A stretch of DNA of 64,000 nucleotides from Symbiotaphrina buchneri (Eukaryota; Ascomycota; Symbiotaphrinales; Symbiotaphrinaceae), in NCBI GenBank assembly GCA_001599915.1, contig BCIG01000003.1:853766-917765 (forward strand). The letters are read 5' to 3'. Shown here one piece after another: positions 20,390-30,988 of this stretch. Below the pieces are notes generated by a model that did no database searches, was not told the origin of the DNA, and saw only the letters and a program-made list of their open reading frames with translations. The position numbers were made by a program, and so were the translations under genes. Positions within the stretch are counted from its first letter, which is position 1. Every line of letters begins with the position of its first letter.

Positions 20390-22308
20390 ATGGTCCCCTC
20401 CGGCGCCACCGCGAACGGGTACAACTTCGCGATCACATTCTTCGCCGCCCTAGGATCCTTCACATACGGCTACAACAGCGCGCTAATGGGGTCCGTGATT
20501 GGGCTGCCGGACTTCTTCGCGTACTTCGGCATCGACAGCAGCAGCGCATACGGCTCGCGCATCATCGGCGCCATCAACGGCGTGTATCTCGCGGGCGGCG
20601 CGCTCGGCTGCTGGTCCATGTCCTATCTGGCCGACGGCCTGGGCCGCCGCCGCGCCGTCCAGATCATTTGTGTGTGTGCTGTGCATCGTCTCGGCGGCGA
20701 TCCAGGCCGGCTCGGTGCATATTGCGATGCTCCTGGTGGGCAGGTTGCTGAATGGTCTGAGTATTGGTTGGATTAATTCGATTGTGCCCACGTATCAGTC
20801 GGAGATTGCACCGGCGCTGCAGAGGGGCAGGCTAGTTGGCTCGCATGGGTTTGTGATTTGTGTTGGATATGTATGATCCGTTCCGCGTCCGTGTGGCTGT
20901 TTGGAAGTGGAGATGGACTGATATGGCGATAGGCCTGTGCCGGCTGGACGGGTTATGGGACGTACTTCGAACCGAATCCGCAGGAACAATGGCGTCTCGC
21001 TCTGGCTCTGCAGATCATTGCTCCGCTCCTGCTTCTCAGCGGCAGTCCCATGCTCCCCGAGTCCCCGCGCTGGCTGATCGAGAAAAGCCGCGACGCCGAC
21101 GGTCAGTACCCATCTGCCTCCAATATCCAAACCCACGCGAAAGCTGACGCCGAATCCAGGACTGCGGATCCTGGAGAAACTTCATGCGAGACCAGATGAC
21201 CCGCACCACGTCGGGGCCCGCGAAGAGTTCATCCAGATCCAGCGGCAGATCGAACTGGAGCGGTCGGAGAAAGTCGGGAACATCATCTCGCTGCTCCGCA
21301 GACCCAAGTACAGGAAGCGTATGTGGTATGGCTTCTTCTTTCAGTTCCTGGCGCAGACGACGGGCGTGCTGGTCATCAACAACTACCAAGTAAGCCCTCC
21401 CTGCGCGGAAGATTCATTTGTGACCTTTCATCTCCCGTGCCAAAGGCATCCAGCCCATCCCATGTCCGCTTCGTCAATATCATAACCACTGACACTTGTC
21501 AGGTCCTGCTATACACCAATCTCGGCGTCAGCGGCGCCACGCCGCTGCTCTTATACGCTTGCTTCAACACCTGGGCCTCGCTGTGCAACTACGTCAACTC
21601 GCTGATCCTCGACCGCTTCGGACGTATTCGTATCATGGCAATTGGTGTTGTAAGCCTCCATCCCCCCTTCTTTCCAAGTTTCCAGCACCAGGCTAACCAC
21701 AAGTGCTCGATCCAAGATCGGCTGTGCCATCTGCGTCACTGTCGAGGCCGCCATGGTCGCCAAATATGCCAACGGTGGGTCGCGCGCCGGTAACGCCGTT
21801 GGCGTGCTGTTCATCTATCTGTTCGTGACGTTCTACGGCGGTACGCTACCCCCTTTCTCCCTTCCCCTCCAATGAGCTTCATGAGTGCCAGTGGCCGCTG
21901 ACCCAAGTCCACTCCACAGGCGCGATCGACGTATCCATGTACGTCTACTGCTCAGAGATCTTCCCAACCGTGATCCGGGCGCAGGGAGTCGGCTTCAGCG
22001 TGAGCGGGCTATTCCTCGCCGCGCTCGTCTTCACCGAGGCCGCGCCCACGGCCTTCAACAACATCGGCTGGGAGTACTATCTCGTCTTCATCTTCCTGCC
22101 GCTGTTCTGCGTCGGCTTCTTCATCAAGTTCTTCCCCGAGACCAAGGGCCTGTCGCTCGAGGAGATTGCTGGCAAGTTTGGCGATGAGGTCGCGCTGGAT
22201 CTGTCCCATTTGACGCGGGAGCAGAGGGAGGAGCTCGATCGTAATTTGGTGGAGAGCGGCAGGTTGGATGATTTGGAGGGGAAGCAGGGCGTCGAGTTGA
22301 AGGAGTAG
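20390..22308 (+). pseudogene. Sugar-porter MFS transporter with a microsatellite frameshift
   Basis: A 12-helix sugar:H+ symporter-type MFS protein of about 513 residues. Exons: 20390-20870, 20933-21101, 21160-21389, 21503-21649, 21717-21840 and 21920-22308, all with GT-AG introns. Family motifs are present: ADGLGRRRA after helix 2, PESPRWLIEK after helix 6, DRFGR, SEIFPTVIRAQG and PETKGLSLEEI after helix 12. In exon 1, however, the frame breaks in a TG run (tttgtgtgtgtgctg, about 20668-20682). Upstream reads AVQIIC; downstream LCIVSAAIQAG lies in another frame. Loss of one TG unit explains the shift. A GT-AG excision here would be under 40 bases and remove most of helix 3. The transporter is therefore probably inactive, unless this is a sequencing error. 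The substrate cannot be told. Confidence 0.7.
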
Positions 22309-22495
22309 GTGTGGAACGAGGAGGAGGGATGGGTATGGAAGTATCGGCGTTCCGCAGGGTCCACTCTTCATTGACCCTCTGACTCCGCATCCCTTGATAT
22401 CGTCAGTGGTCACTGAATGGGCGCTCTTCCAGTCTCTTTCTTCCTCACCTTTGGAAAAATCAAGCTCCAATACATACCTCAAACCAAACCGTCCC

Positions 22496-24633
22496 TCAAA
22501 CCCACTTATCCCACGCCAACCCTCCCCTCCTCAACCCCCCTCCTTCCACCTCAAACTGCGGGCCCTCCGCATCCAGTAAATACCCACGCTCACAGCGCTC
22601 GAACTCGACTTTCTCCTGCTCGACCTCATAGAACCGGTCATACCTCGGCGCCAACGCGTCTCGGAGCGTCCGCACATTGCCTGCAGGATGAAGCGCCCGC
22701 CAGGGATCCACGCACACTTTGCCCTTGCAGGATTTGAGGACGAAGAGGAGGGCGTCGAGACGTGCCACGATGCTGGAGAGGGGTAGGCCGAGGAGCATGT
22801 GCTGCCGAGGAGGTGAGGCGCGGTCGTGGGGAGAATGGGGGTCACCGAGGGGGAGGTTGCTGATTTGGAAGGGGTCGGACTGCGTGGTGGTGCGATGGTT
22901 AGTTTGAGATTCGAGGGAGGGTTGGAGTGATTGAGTAGGGGATGTACATTCATGTCGTACAGCTCGTGCTCGTTGTTGCACCAGACGGAATAGTAGAAGT
23001 TGTACCCGTCGCCAATGATGCGGCGGGCTTTGTAGGTGTTGTTGTACGCTGAAAGGTCATCTGGCGTGGACATTGTTAGCGTGTACATACCCAGCTTGAT
23101 GAGCAGATTGGAGGCGCTACAGTCGTAGATTCCTTCTCCCGCAGCAAAGCCCCAGTACTCCACATTAACATGCTCCCGCTTCTGGGTCATTGCATCTGTA
23201 ATCTCCTCTTTGGTGACGGGAATCGGCGCTCCATCAAAGTCTGGCCGGGAAGGAATGCCCAAAAGGCGCAGAAACGTCGGGGCCAAATCAGTATGGGTGG
23301 TGACTACATCCGCCGTCTCGTTCGCGGCCACGCCAGGGCCACGGATGATCGACGGCACGTTGATATCCTCCTCGTAGCCGCAGGACTTGCCCGGCTGCAG
23401 GCGATGCTGGCCGATGTGGTACCCGTTGTCGCTACTGTAGATGATATAGGTGCGATCCATGATGCCGTGTCCCTGCAGGCGTGTGAAGAGCCCGTCGACC
23501 ATCTCGTCGACGGCTTGTAAGGCTCGAAGCCGTTGGCGGTAGAAGTGGTCGTTGTACTCGACGTTGCTGCGGTTCTGTTGGTGCAGCGTTCGGATCCAGT
23601 TGGCTCCTGTGGGCTGTGTGGGACGGTCAGTCGGTCAACTAATCTCTGAATAAAAGTGCAGACGCTGGGGTCAAACAAAACGCCTGGTAGCTGTCAATGT
23701 ACACGGTGACATACTTGATCCGGATTGAAATTTCCCCCTCGCGGGACCTTCACACCTTGGAATAAATGCTCATGCCTGGTCGCTGCTATGGGTGCACCGA
23801 AATCAAAGACGGGATTATCATCCAAGCCAGTGCCGTTCATGAAGACATTGCAGTGCGGAGCATTAGGTGCGATGGTGAGGAAGAAGGGCTTCTTTGCTTG
23901 AGCAGCTTCATCCAGGAGCCCATAGGCCTTCTCCGCGAGCACGTCTGTCACGTATTGCCCTTCGAAGCTTCGAGGTTCGTCTCTGTTTCGTTGGAAGGTG
24001 CTATTGAGATAGTCGTACGTGTACGGGTCAAGCAGGAAATCCTGGTGATGTAAGCAGTGGGCTTGGTGTGAAATATGCCGGGAGAATACATACTGAGCTA
24101 GTGAAACCGACTGGGTATGGTGAGTCGTAATTGCTCACGGTGTGGACATTGAATAGCTTCCCAGTGTAATACGTATTGTATCCAGCTTCTTGTAACCACA
24201 CTGGGAGGTAGTTATCGTTCAAGCCCTGAGAGATGAATTTTGGATACCCCCCTGCGCTCGGTACATCAGCACCGAAGGATCCAGATGGACTCTCATGCTT
24301 ACCATATGGCGGGTTTACATCCGTGACGTTGGTGTTATGTGCCGCCTTGCCCGTCCAGAGCGTCACCCGGGAAGGGCAGCAAACGGCTGTTGTGCAGTAG
24401 TGCCTCTGAAACGAGGTTCCTTGGTCAATCAGATGCTTCTTAACGAAGGGCATGTAGTCCAGAGATGAGAGATGGACATCCTGGTCATCTGTCAAGACAA
24501 ATATTACGTTAGGGCGTTGGGGCTGTGGTCCGTGAATAGCTGATGCCGTTTCACCGAGGACCGCTTGATCTGGGTGCTTTGTGGCTAGAATCGTGATTGC
24601 ACAAAGTAGGACGGTTAGATACATGGGCCACAT
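22496..24633 (-). CDS. Secreted arylsulfatase
   Basis: A sulfatase of about 635 residues that hydrolyses sulfate esters, probably outside the cell. An N-terminal hydrophobic signal (LTVLLCAITILA) is followed by RPNVIFVLTDDQD, whose Asp pair binds calcium. Next comes the sulfatase signature CCPSRVTLWTGK near residue 85, in which the first Cys of C-x-P-S-R is converted to formylglycine. Downstream are YNTYYTGKLFN, NAPHCNVF, IIYSSDNGYHIGQHR (metal-binding Asp-Asn) and VPSIIRGPG. Introns lie near 24041-24092, 23613-23715 and 22880-22950. Several Asn-x-Thr/Ser sites fit secretion. It converges on the MFS gene, with stops 187 bases apart, and lies just downstream of the OPT gene on the same strand. 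Desulfation of aryl or sugar sulfates for sulfur supply is the likely role. Confidence 0.88.
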
Positions 24634-24943
24634 AATTGAAGCCCTGTTACCGTCTTTGGCTTGTTGGATAAGAAAGTAATGATCCTCTGAGATGCTCTAC
24701 TCGGACGACACAGCTGGTTACGCGGCACAACGGCGATTGGCCATATGGCGTCTTGGCAGTCAATTGACGTAGTCGACGAAAGCCGTTATCTCCGTGTGCA
24801 CCCGCGCATTTCAATGCGGACTGGATCTCGAATATAGGAAAGAAAGTGTCTAAAATCTCCTGGATTACTATCTCAATGACCCTACATTCCAACACGATGC
24901 ACACCCTCCTGTTCCCCACACCACTAACCACCCTGCCCCAGCA

Positions 24944-27556
24944 TCAAGAATTGACATGCATATAACAGCGATCAAAGTTCCCATCAACATTATTCCCCCA
25001 CCACTTCGGAAACGGCCGACTCGTGCCCGCGGCACCAAACACCGCAAAACTCAAGATAAACACAATAACGGCCGTGCCGCCATCCAGCGCCGCGCACGTG
25101 ATATAATTCCAGCGTAGGAACCAGGCCGGCCGGTACCGGCGCACCCAGCCCTGCGCGACCAACCCGAAGAAGTAGAACGGCATCACGGACGAGTTGATGC
25201 CCGCGCACAGCAGCTGGATGTACATGCATAGGATCCCGAAGTTGAGGTTGTTGAGCCGTAGCCGTGGGTACGCTCGGTGAAGCAGCCAGAAGGGAAGGGG
25301 TACGATGAAGCCGATGAGGAGGACGAGGGAGCACCATTGGTACCGCTTGCCGATGGAGAAGAGGTCGTGCGCGAGCCCGCCCCAGAGAATGGCCTGGTGA
25401 CGAGCGAATGGTTAGGACCGAGAACTGCACGATGTTGCGGGGAAGACCGGGATAGGAACTGGGGGCTCACCTGCGTATTGAAGCTCTGCACGACCTGGCC
25501 GGACCAGATATTCGTGCCCTCGACAGAGAGCAAGATAGTGCGCTGGCTATTAACGACGCTGTTCATCATGACGAAGTTGAACACGGCGCCGACCAGCGTG
25601 CCGAGCATCTGCATGGCGAAGGTGACGTGGGGCGCTAGGTGCGCATATTGGCCCAACTTGAGGTCGCCGGCCAGGATCGCACCCTGCTGGAAGGCATTGT
25701 ACCCGAACAACGTGAACCACATGTTGGCCACGGGGTTGCCAGGCTGGATATACCCGCCGATCATCTGCACCAGCGGGTGGATCGTCATGGAGACACCTGT
25801 CATGGCCGCTTGCATCCCGAAGATGAGGATGCATACCAGGGAGACGAGACAGGAGACTAGGAATCCCCACCACGGGAGCGTGGAGTCGCCTGTGCCCGTG
25901 GTCTGTATTAGTGGTTGAACTGAAAGCGGGGGTGAGAGAGAAGGCGGGAAGGGGTGACATGCCTCGATACATGCAGATCAACGCAATGACTACCGACAAG
26001 ACCAACGTGGCCCCAAACCACCATGTCGGCACAGGCTTGTATCTAAGCTGGAACTTGTAATGCTGGTCGTACTTGTCCAGCACCGGCGGGTGCTCGCCGT
26101 GCTTCTTCCAGAACTTCCACGACTCGGCCGCAAACATGCTCTTCGCATTGCTCCACGTCGCCCACGACCAAGCCACCTTTAAATCATCCCAACACCAGAG
26201 CACCAAGTGCGTGATGGTCGCCGTCGCTCCCATATTCGGCCCCAGAATCGACGTCGCATACGTCGGCGCAATCTGTGGCAAGCCTTCCCGTGCGAGCGCT
26301 ACCGGATCCACGCGGTTATCTGGCCCGATGACGGCCGTCTGGTTCCACTGGACGGGGTTGTCGACGGTAGCGTTGGCGGCGAAGAGGACCTGCGAGAGAA
26401 ACGGAAGAATTTTTGCGTTCCAGACGTCGCCGAAGTACAGCCCGCAGAAGACGGCGATGCACAGCACGCAGCCCGCGCCCTGGCTGATGAGGCTGTCGAG
26501 CGGGTAGATCATGGGCGAGACGCCGCCGGAGATATACTGCCAGTCCATGCACCAGTTGAGGATGCCCATGCCCTCGTTGCCATTCGAGCCACCAAAGACG
26601 TACGTGAAAGTGGGGTTGTGCGGCGCGGCCAGGCAGAAGATGCTGATGCCCGTCAGCCACGGGAACATCCACTCCGGGAAGATCTCCCAGACGAAGATGG
26701 CGGCGAAGACAATGTAGAACACTTTCATGCGCCGCCCCGTCTCCCGCTTGTCGCGGTGCATCGTCTCCAGAAACGAGATGATCGGCAGGTTCTTCGGCCA
26801 CAGCATGATCTTCGGGTATACCAGGATCCGCCGCATTAGCCCCGCGATGCCGTACCCCAGGAACTGCGAGCTGAACAGCAGGAATATGGAGACGGCCGCG
26901 CTGGGCGACTTCGTGTAGTATAGCTTCTGTGCTGCTAGCAACTCGATCCCGTACGCTGTGTTGCCCGCTGCGTTGGCCATGATGATGATCGCCGCGTGCT
27001 CTTTGGCGTTGAACGGGAATGGGTTCAAGTGCCGTAGGAACCCCTTGCGTGGGATCAGCGTGCTCATCCCTTCCCCCAGCACGTACGAGATGACGGCCAG
27101 GAAGACGAAGGATACCGACACGGTTTGGGGCTTGAAGTAGTAGATGGCCCCGATGACGGAGGCGAAGATGGATAGCCCCATGCCTGCTGCTGGTTAGTGT
27201 GTGTACGGTGCCGGAGGTGTGATGATGGGAGCTGCACCGAGAAACAGTGTGCGGAATGTCAGCGCTTGGAGTGATGGGTCATCTTCAGCGTGGATGGCTT
27301 TCGTCAGGATATCGTCGAGATTTGCAGGGCGATTCGTCGACGTGATGTCGTCAAACTCGTCCGAGGCGACATCATATGCGGGCAGTTGCTCGTGGCCGAC
27401 AATGTTCTTGCTGTCGAGACCTGCTGGAGAATTTTCCATGTCCGATTTCGTTGGCTCATGAAGTTTGGAACTAGGTCCTACCGCATCGGCGCTCGACATG
27501 GCTGCTTGGGTCGATGGGGTTGCCCCTTTCTTCTCGACGTTGTCGTGATCCGCCAT
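24944..27556 (-). CDS. Oligopeptide transporter, OPT family (copy 1)
   Basis: A proton-coupled oligopeptide transporter of about 805 residues in the plasma membrane. Exon 1 encodes a soluble acidic N-terminus (MADHDNVEKKG...). The large second exon (about 25963-27183) carries the hallmark NPFPFNAKEH (the NPGPFxxKEH motif of OPTs), LWPKNLPIISFLETMHRD, SNGNEGMGILNWCMDWQYI and ALAREGLP. The following exons carry MTGVSMTIHPLVQMIGGY, PGNPVANMWFTLFGYN and the conserved ending PKWWGNN. About 12 to 16 helices are expected. The four exons join in frame with normal introns. A second, divergent OPT gene lies at 30989-34310. Substrates may be small peptides or glutathione; these are not predictable from sequence alone. 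Confidence 0.9.
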
Positions 27557-28732
27557 AATTCAAAGAATTGAACCTGCATCCGTAGGCACAGGCCGGTATG
27601 TAGCTGTAGACTTCTCCTCAGTCTGAGACAAGGATACACCATCTTATACAACTCCCTCCCCTCTCCGGCGCATCCTTGGCTGCGGTAAGCCCAACGGGTG
27701 TGGCACCCCGTTATCAGCGCCTTATCCAACCTGCTGTAAGGCCATCACTCCAGATCCGGAAGGTCAACGGCTCGCGGCGCAACCTGCAACCCCCCACGGA
27801 ACAACTGACGATCAAGCGTCGCCCGCGAGACACCCTATCTTCCCCTCCCCTAGCCCCTCTCCTCAGCTACCGTACACGCTTGAACAAGCGCACCTCGTAT
27901 TCGAAGTCCAATTGACTTTCGGACGAGCCGCTGATAAGCACCCCCGCTTCTCGCTTTGCCTGAATAGGAAGTTTGTCGGGATTCGGCAGAGTTTGATAAG
28001 GCAATTGCGGCTAGAGGTATGTGAGCGGGGGTGCTTCCGGCTGTTTGAAAGGATGAATAGGTAGTAGTGGGATTGATAGCTAGGGAGAAAGAGATATGGG
28101 ATCAGCGCGGGTAGTGTGATCTTCTGAGGTGCGAGACATAGTGGCAACGTTACACTGGAAGCTTGTTTTTGGGTTGCGGAATTTCGGCGAGACTGATAAC
28201 TACCTCAGAGAAAGATAGGCAGAACTTGTCTGGAATCTCATGGCTTGTTTATAAATTAGGTGCAGCTTGAAGTATGCAATGTTCATCCAGCGGAACTGCA
28301 ATACCTTTGACCTTGTTCATCCTACAGGTTCTATTGGATTTAGATTCAAAATGCAATAAGATGTACTCCATCGTTTCCCTTCTACATCTGCAGAAACCTC
28401 CAGGGCGGCTAAATCCAGTCTTTAAAGCTTTCATTAATCTTTTTCATTTGCTACCGTACTTGCCGGGGTATCCTTCTCACACTTCCTTTTTCCATTCACT
28501 TCGCTGGCCGGCCAAGTGCAGCTGAACTCTGATTTTACTTAGAGTTCCTTCTGATGAAATGATTCTCCTTCGCAGCCACATTATCGATGCACTTCCGCCG
28601 GGCAATTGAGATACTTCTTCAAGCATCAACTAGCCGGGGGTCTGGTCTCGGAACCGTCGAACCATGTGTTCGTCGAGCATGGATATCGAGGAAGAGGAAC
28701 ACTCGCCCAACAATGTGAATCAGTCAGGCCCA
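27557..28732. promoter_or_regulatory. Intergenic region, OPT promoter side
   Basis: A 1.2-kb region upstream of the first OPT gene and downstream of the small secreted-protein gene. No gene is supported. Short open frames on both strands show no domain features. Confidence 0.45.
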
Positions 28733-29065
28733 TCAAGGCTCAAAATTAGTAAGCTGCAGTCGCGGGCTCCGCTGCCGGCGAACAACAGACCGCACCGCAC
28801 CAGCATCATTGCCGGACCGTCCAGACCACTCGTGCCCCAGTGGCACGGGTATGACTGCAGGTGACTCGGCTTTGGGGATAGGCACCAGGTCCAGTGGAAC
28901 TGGGATATCGGGCCCGCTGCTGTTACCAACAGGCCAGCCGAGCTCGATTGGCGCAGCTGGGATATCGAGAGGAATGCCAGAGGCGAGATGGGTGAACTGA
29001 GGCGCTAGGAGAAGGAGGAAGAGGAGCGCGAAGAATGAGGGGGAGCTGTTGTGGCGCAGCAGCAT
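28733..29065 (-). CDS. Small secreted protein, unknown function
   Basis: A possible 110-residue secreted protein. The ATG at 29065 gives a short basic start, then a strong signal-peptide core (FFALLFLLLLAP) with a likely cleavage site after LASG. The mature part is rich in Pro, Val and Ile (PLDIPAAPIELGWPVG, PDIPVPLDLVPIPK) and ends in a basic tail (VVRRQRSPRL). It has no cysteines in the mature chain, so it is not a classic effector. A hidden intron near the 3' end is possible. No relative is recognised. The signal peptide is the main support for the call. Confidence 0.45.
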   Translation of the reverse strand: MLLRHNSSPSFFALLFLLLLAPQFTHLASGIPLDIPAAPIELGWPVGNSSGPDIPVPLDLVPIPKAESPAVIPVPLGHEWSGRSGNDAGAVRSVVRRQRSPRLQLTNFEP

Positions 29066-30037
29066 CTTGGTGCCCTGCTGTTTATGCTTCTGGAGGATAT
29101 AGCATGGCGTTGGTGGGCATTGAACCGATTCTGGTATCAGTGAGGGTTTGGATGGGTTGACTGGCATTCGACAGCTGGCCAGACATGGACGATATGGCAA
29201 GGCAAGAGATCAGTGGTCGGTGGCTGTGGGACAACAAGGTGCACGGTGTGACTGCCAAGATTCTGGCTCTGGCTCAGGTCCCTTCCCTGCCCTACTTCAC
29301 TTTCTATCCATCAAGATCCATCCCCACAAAATACGTGTGGAGACCTTGTTCCTGCTCCACGGCGAAGTTCGGCCAGCTCATATCATTGGTGTATTTCCGG
29401 CCTTGTCCCTGCCCCGGCCCGCTTCGGCCCCGCCCGGGCTATGGCCCGGTATGCCATCCGCGGCATTTATCCGATCGACTGCCAGGTGGTTTCCCGGAAT
29501 CGGCCCTGAATGTCGCAGTTGGCCGATCAGTCAGGGCGTCCCTTCACTTCGATTGGATTAGATGGCCGACTAGGTTCCCCGGAGTGCTTTCGGGGTCTTT
29601 GAAGTATTGCCCCGCTTCTTCGGGGTTCTTGATTAGATAGGCGAGGTCGTAGTCTAGTCGCCCTGTAGACGGGAGGTGAGCCGGCGCCCCAGAGATTGTT
29701 CTCCTTAACAATAAATCTCGACATATTGGACAACCTCCTGACGATACCCAGCTTATTATTACAGCCTGCTGAAACATTGGAGCTAGGCAGTTTCACGATA
29801 AATTTGGACAGGTATTCTTTCCTCTCCACCAGCGCCATAAGACAAGGTTCGAGGCTAAAGGCGTGATCATTCGAAGATTACTCAAGCACGCAATCACCGC
29901 TATTCATTGGCTAATTATCGCAAAAGGCCGAACCTTCATAAGAAGAGCAGTCCAACACATCTCCAGCGCTGTCCATATCCAACACACTCGACCCTTCCGC
30001 TTCACAAATCAAAGCCCCCAATCAAGCAAGCCTCACC
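29066..30037. other. Intergenic, nothing firm
   Basis: Upstream of the DUF1993 gene. Open stretches near 29440-29700 have biased composition but no recognisable domain or start. Confidence 0.4.
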
Positions 30038-30644
30038 ATGTCCGGCACCAGCCTCTACGACCTCGTCATCCCCACCTTCACGCGAGGCCTCAAAACACTC
30101 GACCATGTCCTAGTCAAAGCCGAAGCCTTCGCTCAGGAGAAGGGTCTCGACGCCGACGCCGTCTTTCCGCAGGCACGGCTGATCGAGGATCAGAACCCGC
30201 TGACGTTCCAGGTGCAGAACGCGACCCGGAACGTCAAGCTGACCATCGGCCGCATTACCGGCGTTGAGACGGCCCCGTTCGCGGACGGCCAGAAGACCGT
30301 CGCGGATCTGCGCCAGCGCGTTAAGGATGCCTTGGATTTCTTGAAGACGGTTGATCCGGCGGAGATTAATTCTAAAGAAGATGCGGTCGTGGATTTGACA
30401 CTGTGAGTAGAGCTCCTGAAGCGGCCGTGCTAGGATCAATGACGCATTGGGAACTTATGGCGCTGACACTTTTGCTCTCTGCTGAAGGCCGTTCGGTGCC
30501 TACAAGTTCTCCGCAAAGGAACTTGCGCTGCAGCAGGCCATTCCAAACGTCTTGTTTCATATCGTCACGGCGTACTCGATTGTGCGTGCCAAGGGAGTCC
30601 CAGTGGGCAAGGCCGACTATCTGGGCAGTTTCCTTGAGGGGTAG
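30038..30644 (+). CDS. DUF1993-family protein
   Basis: A 173-residue member of the DUF1993 family, small four-helix proteins found in bacteria and fungi and distantly related to the DinB helical fold. Exon 1 is 30038-30402 and exon 2 30488-30644; the 85-base intron starts gtgagt. Recognisable segments are YDLVIPTFTRGLKTLDHVL at the N-terminus, DQNPLTFQVQNATRNVK in the middle, then PFGAYKFSAKELALQQAIPN, FHIVTAYSIVRAKGVPVGKADY and the final FLEG that usually ends the family. Length is normal. The reading frame across the splice is exact (522 coding bases including the stop). Function is unknown. It converges with the second OPT gene. Confidence 0.85.
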
Positions 30645-30988
30645 GCTGTGATGGAAAACCAGCATTTGCTATATATATATATATATATAGAATCCCAGAA
30701 AATATTGAGGAATAGGTTGGCTGCTCGATCAGGGCCTCAATGATACTATCCTACCTTCCTGCCCGAACACTCTTCAACAGATCAAGGCCATTTGCCGGAA
30801 AGCTGTGCGACTTTGGCAGGGATGCACCTGTTTGGTAAAGAATTGATATGATATGTGCATAGCCTTATCGCAATACGACCACATGGCATCCATAAAGCCT
30901 GAAACTCCATTCTCATAGTCTTACTATATGATCGTGTATGCCATGGCCCGCCCGAGGCAAGGCTCCGTCAGTCACCGGAAGGCAGCTG
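30645..30988. terminator. Convergent 3' intergenic region with TA microsatellite
   Basis: A 340-base spacer between convergent stops, presumably holding both polyadenylation regions. It contains a run of about ten TA dinucleotides at 30670-30689. Confidence 0.45.

Noticed and set aside
26207-26839. 210-codon plus-strand open frame
   Set aside because: Antisense shadow of the first OPT gene in GC-rich coding sequence.
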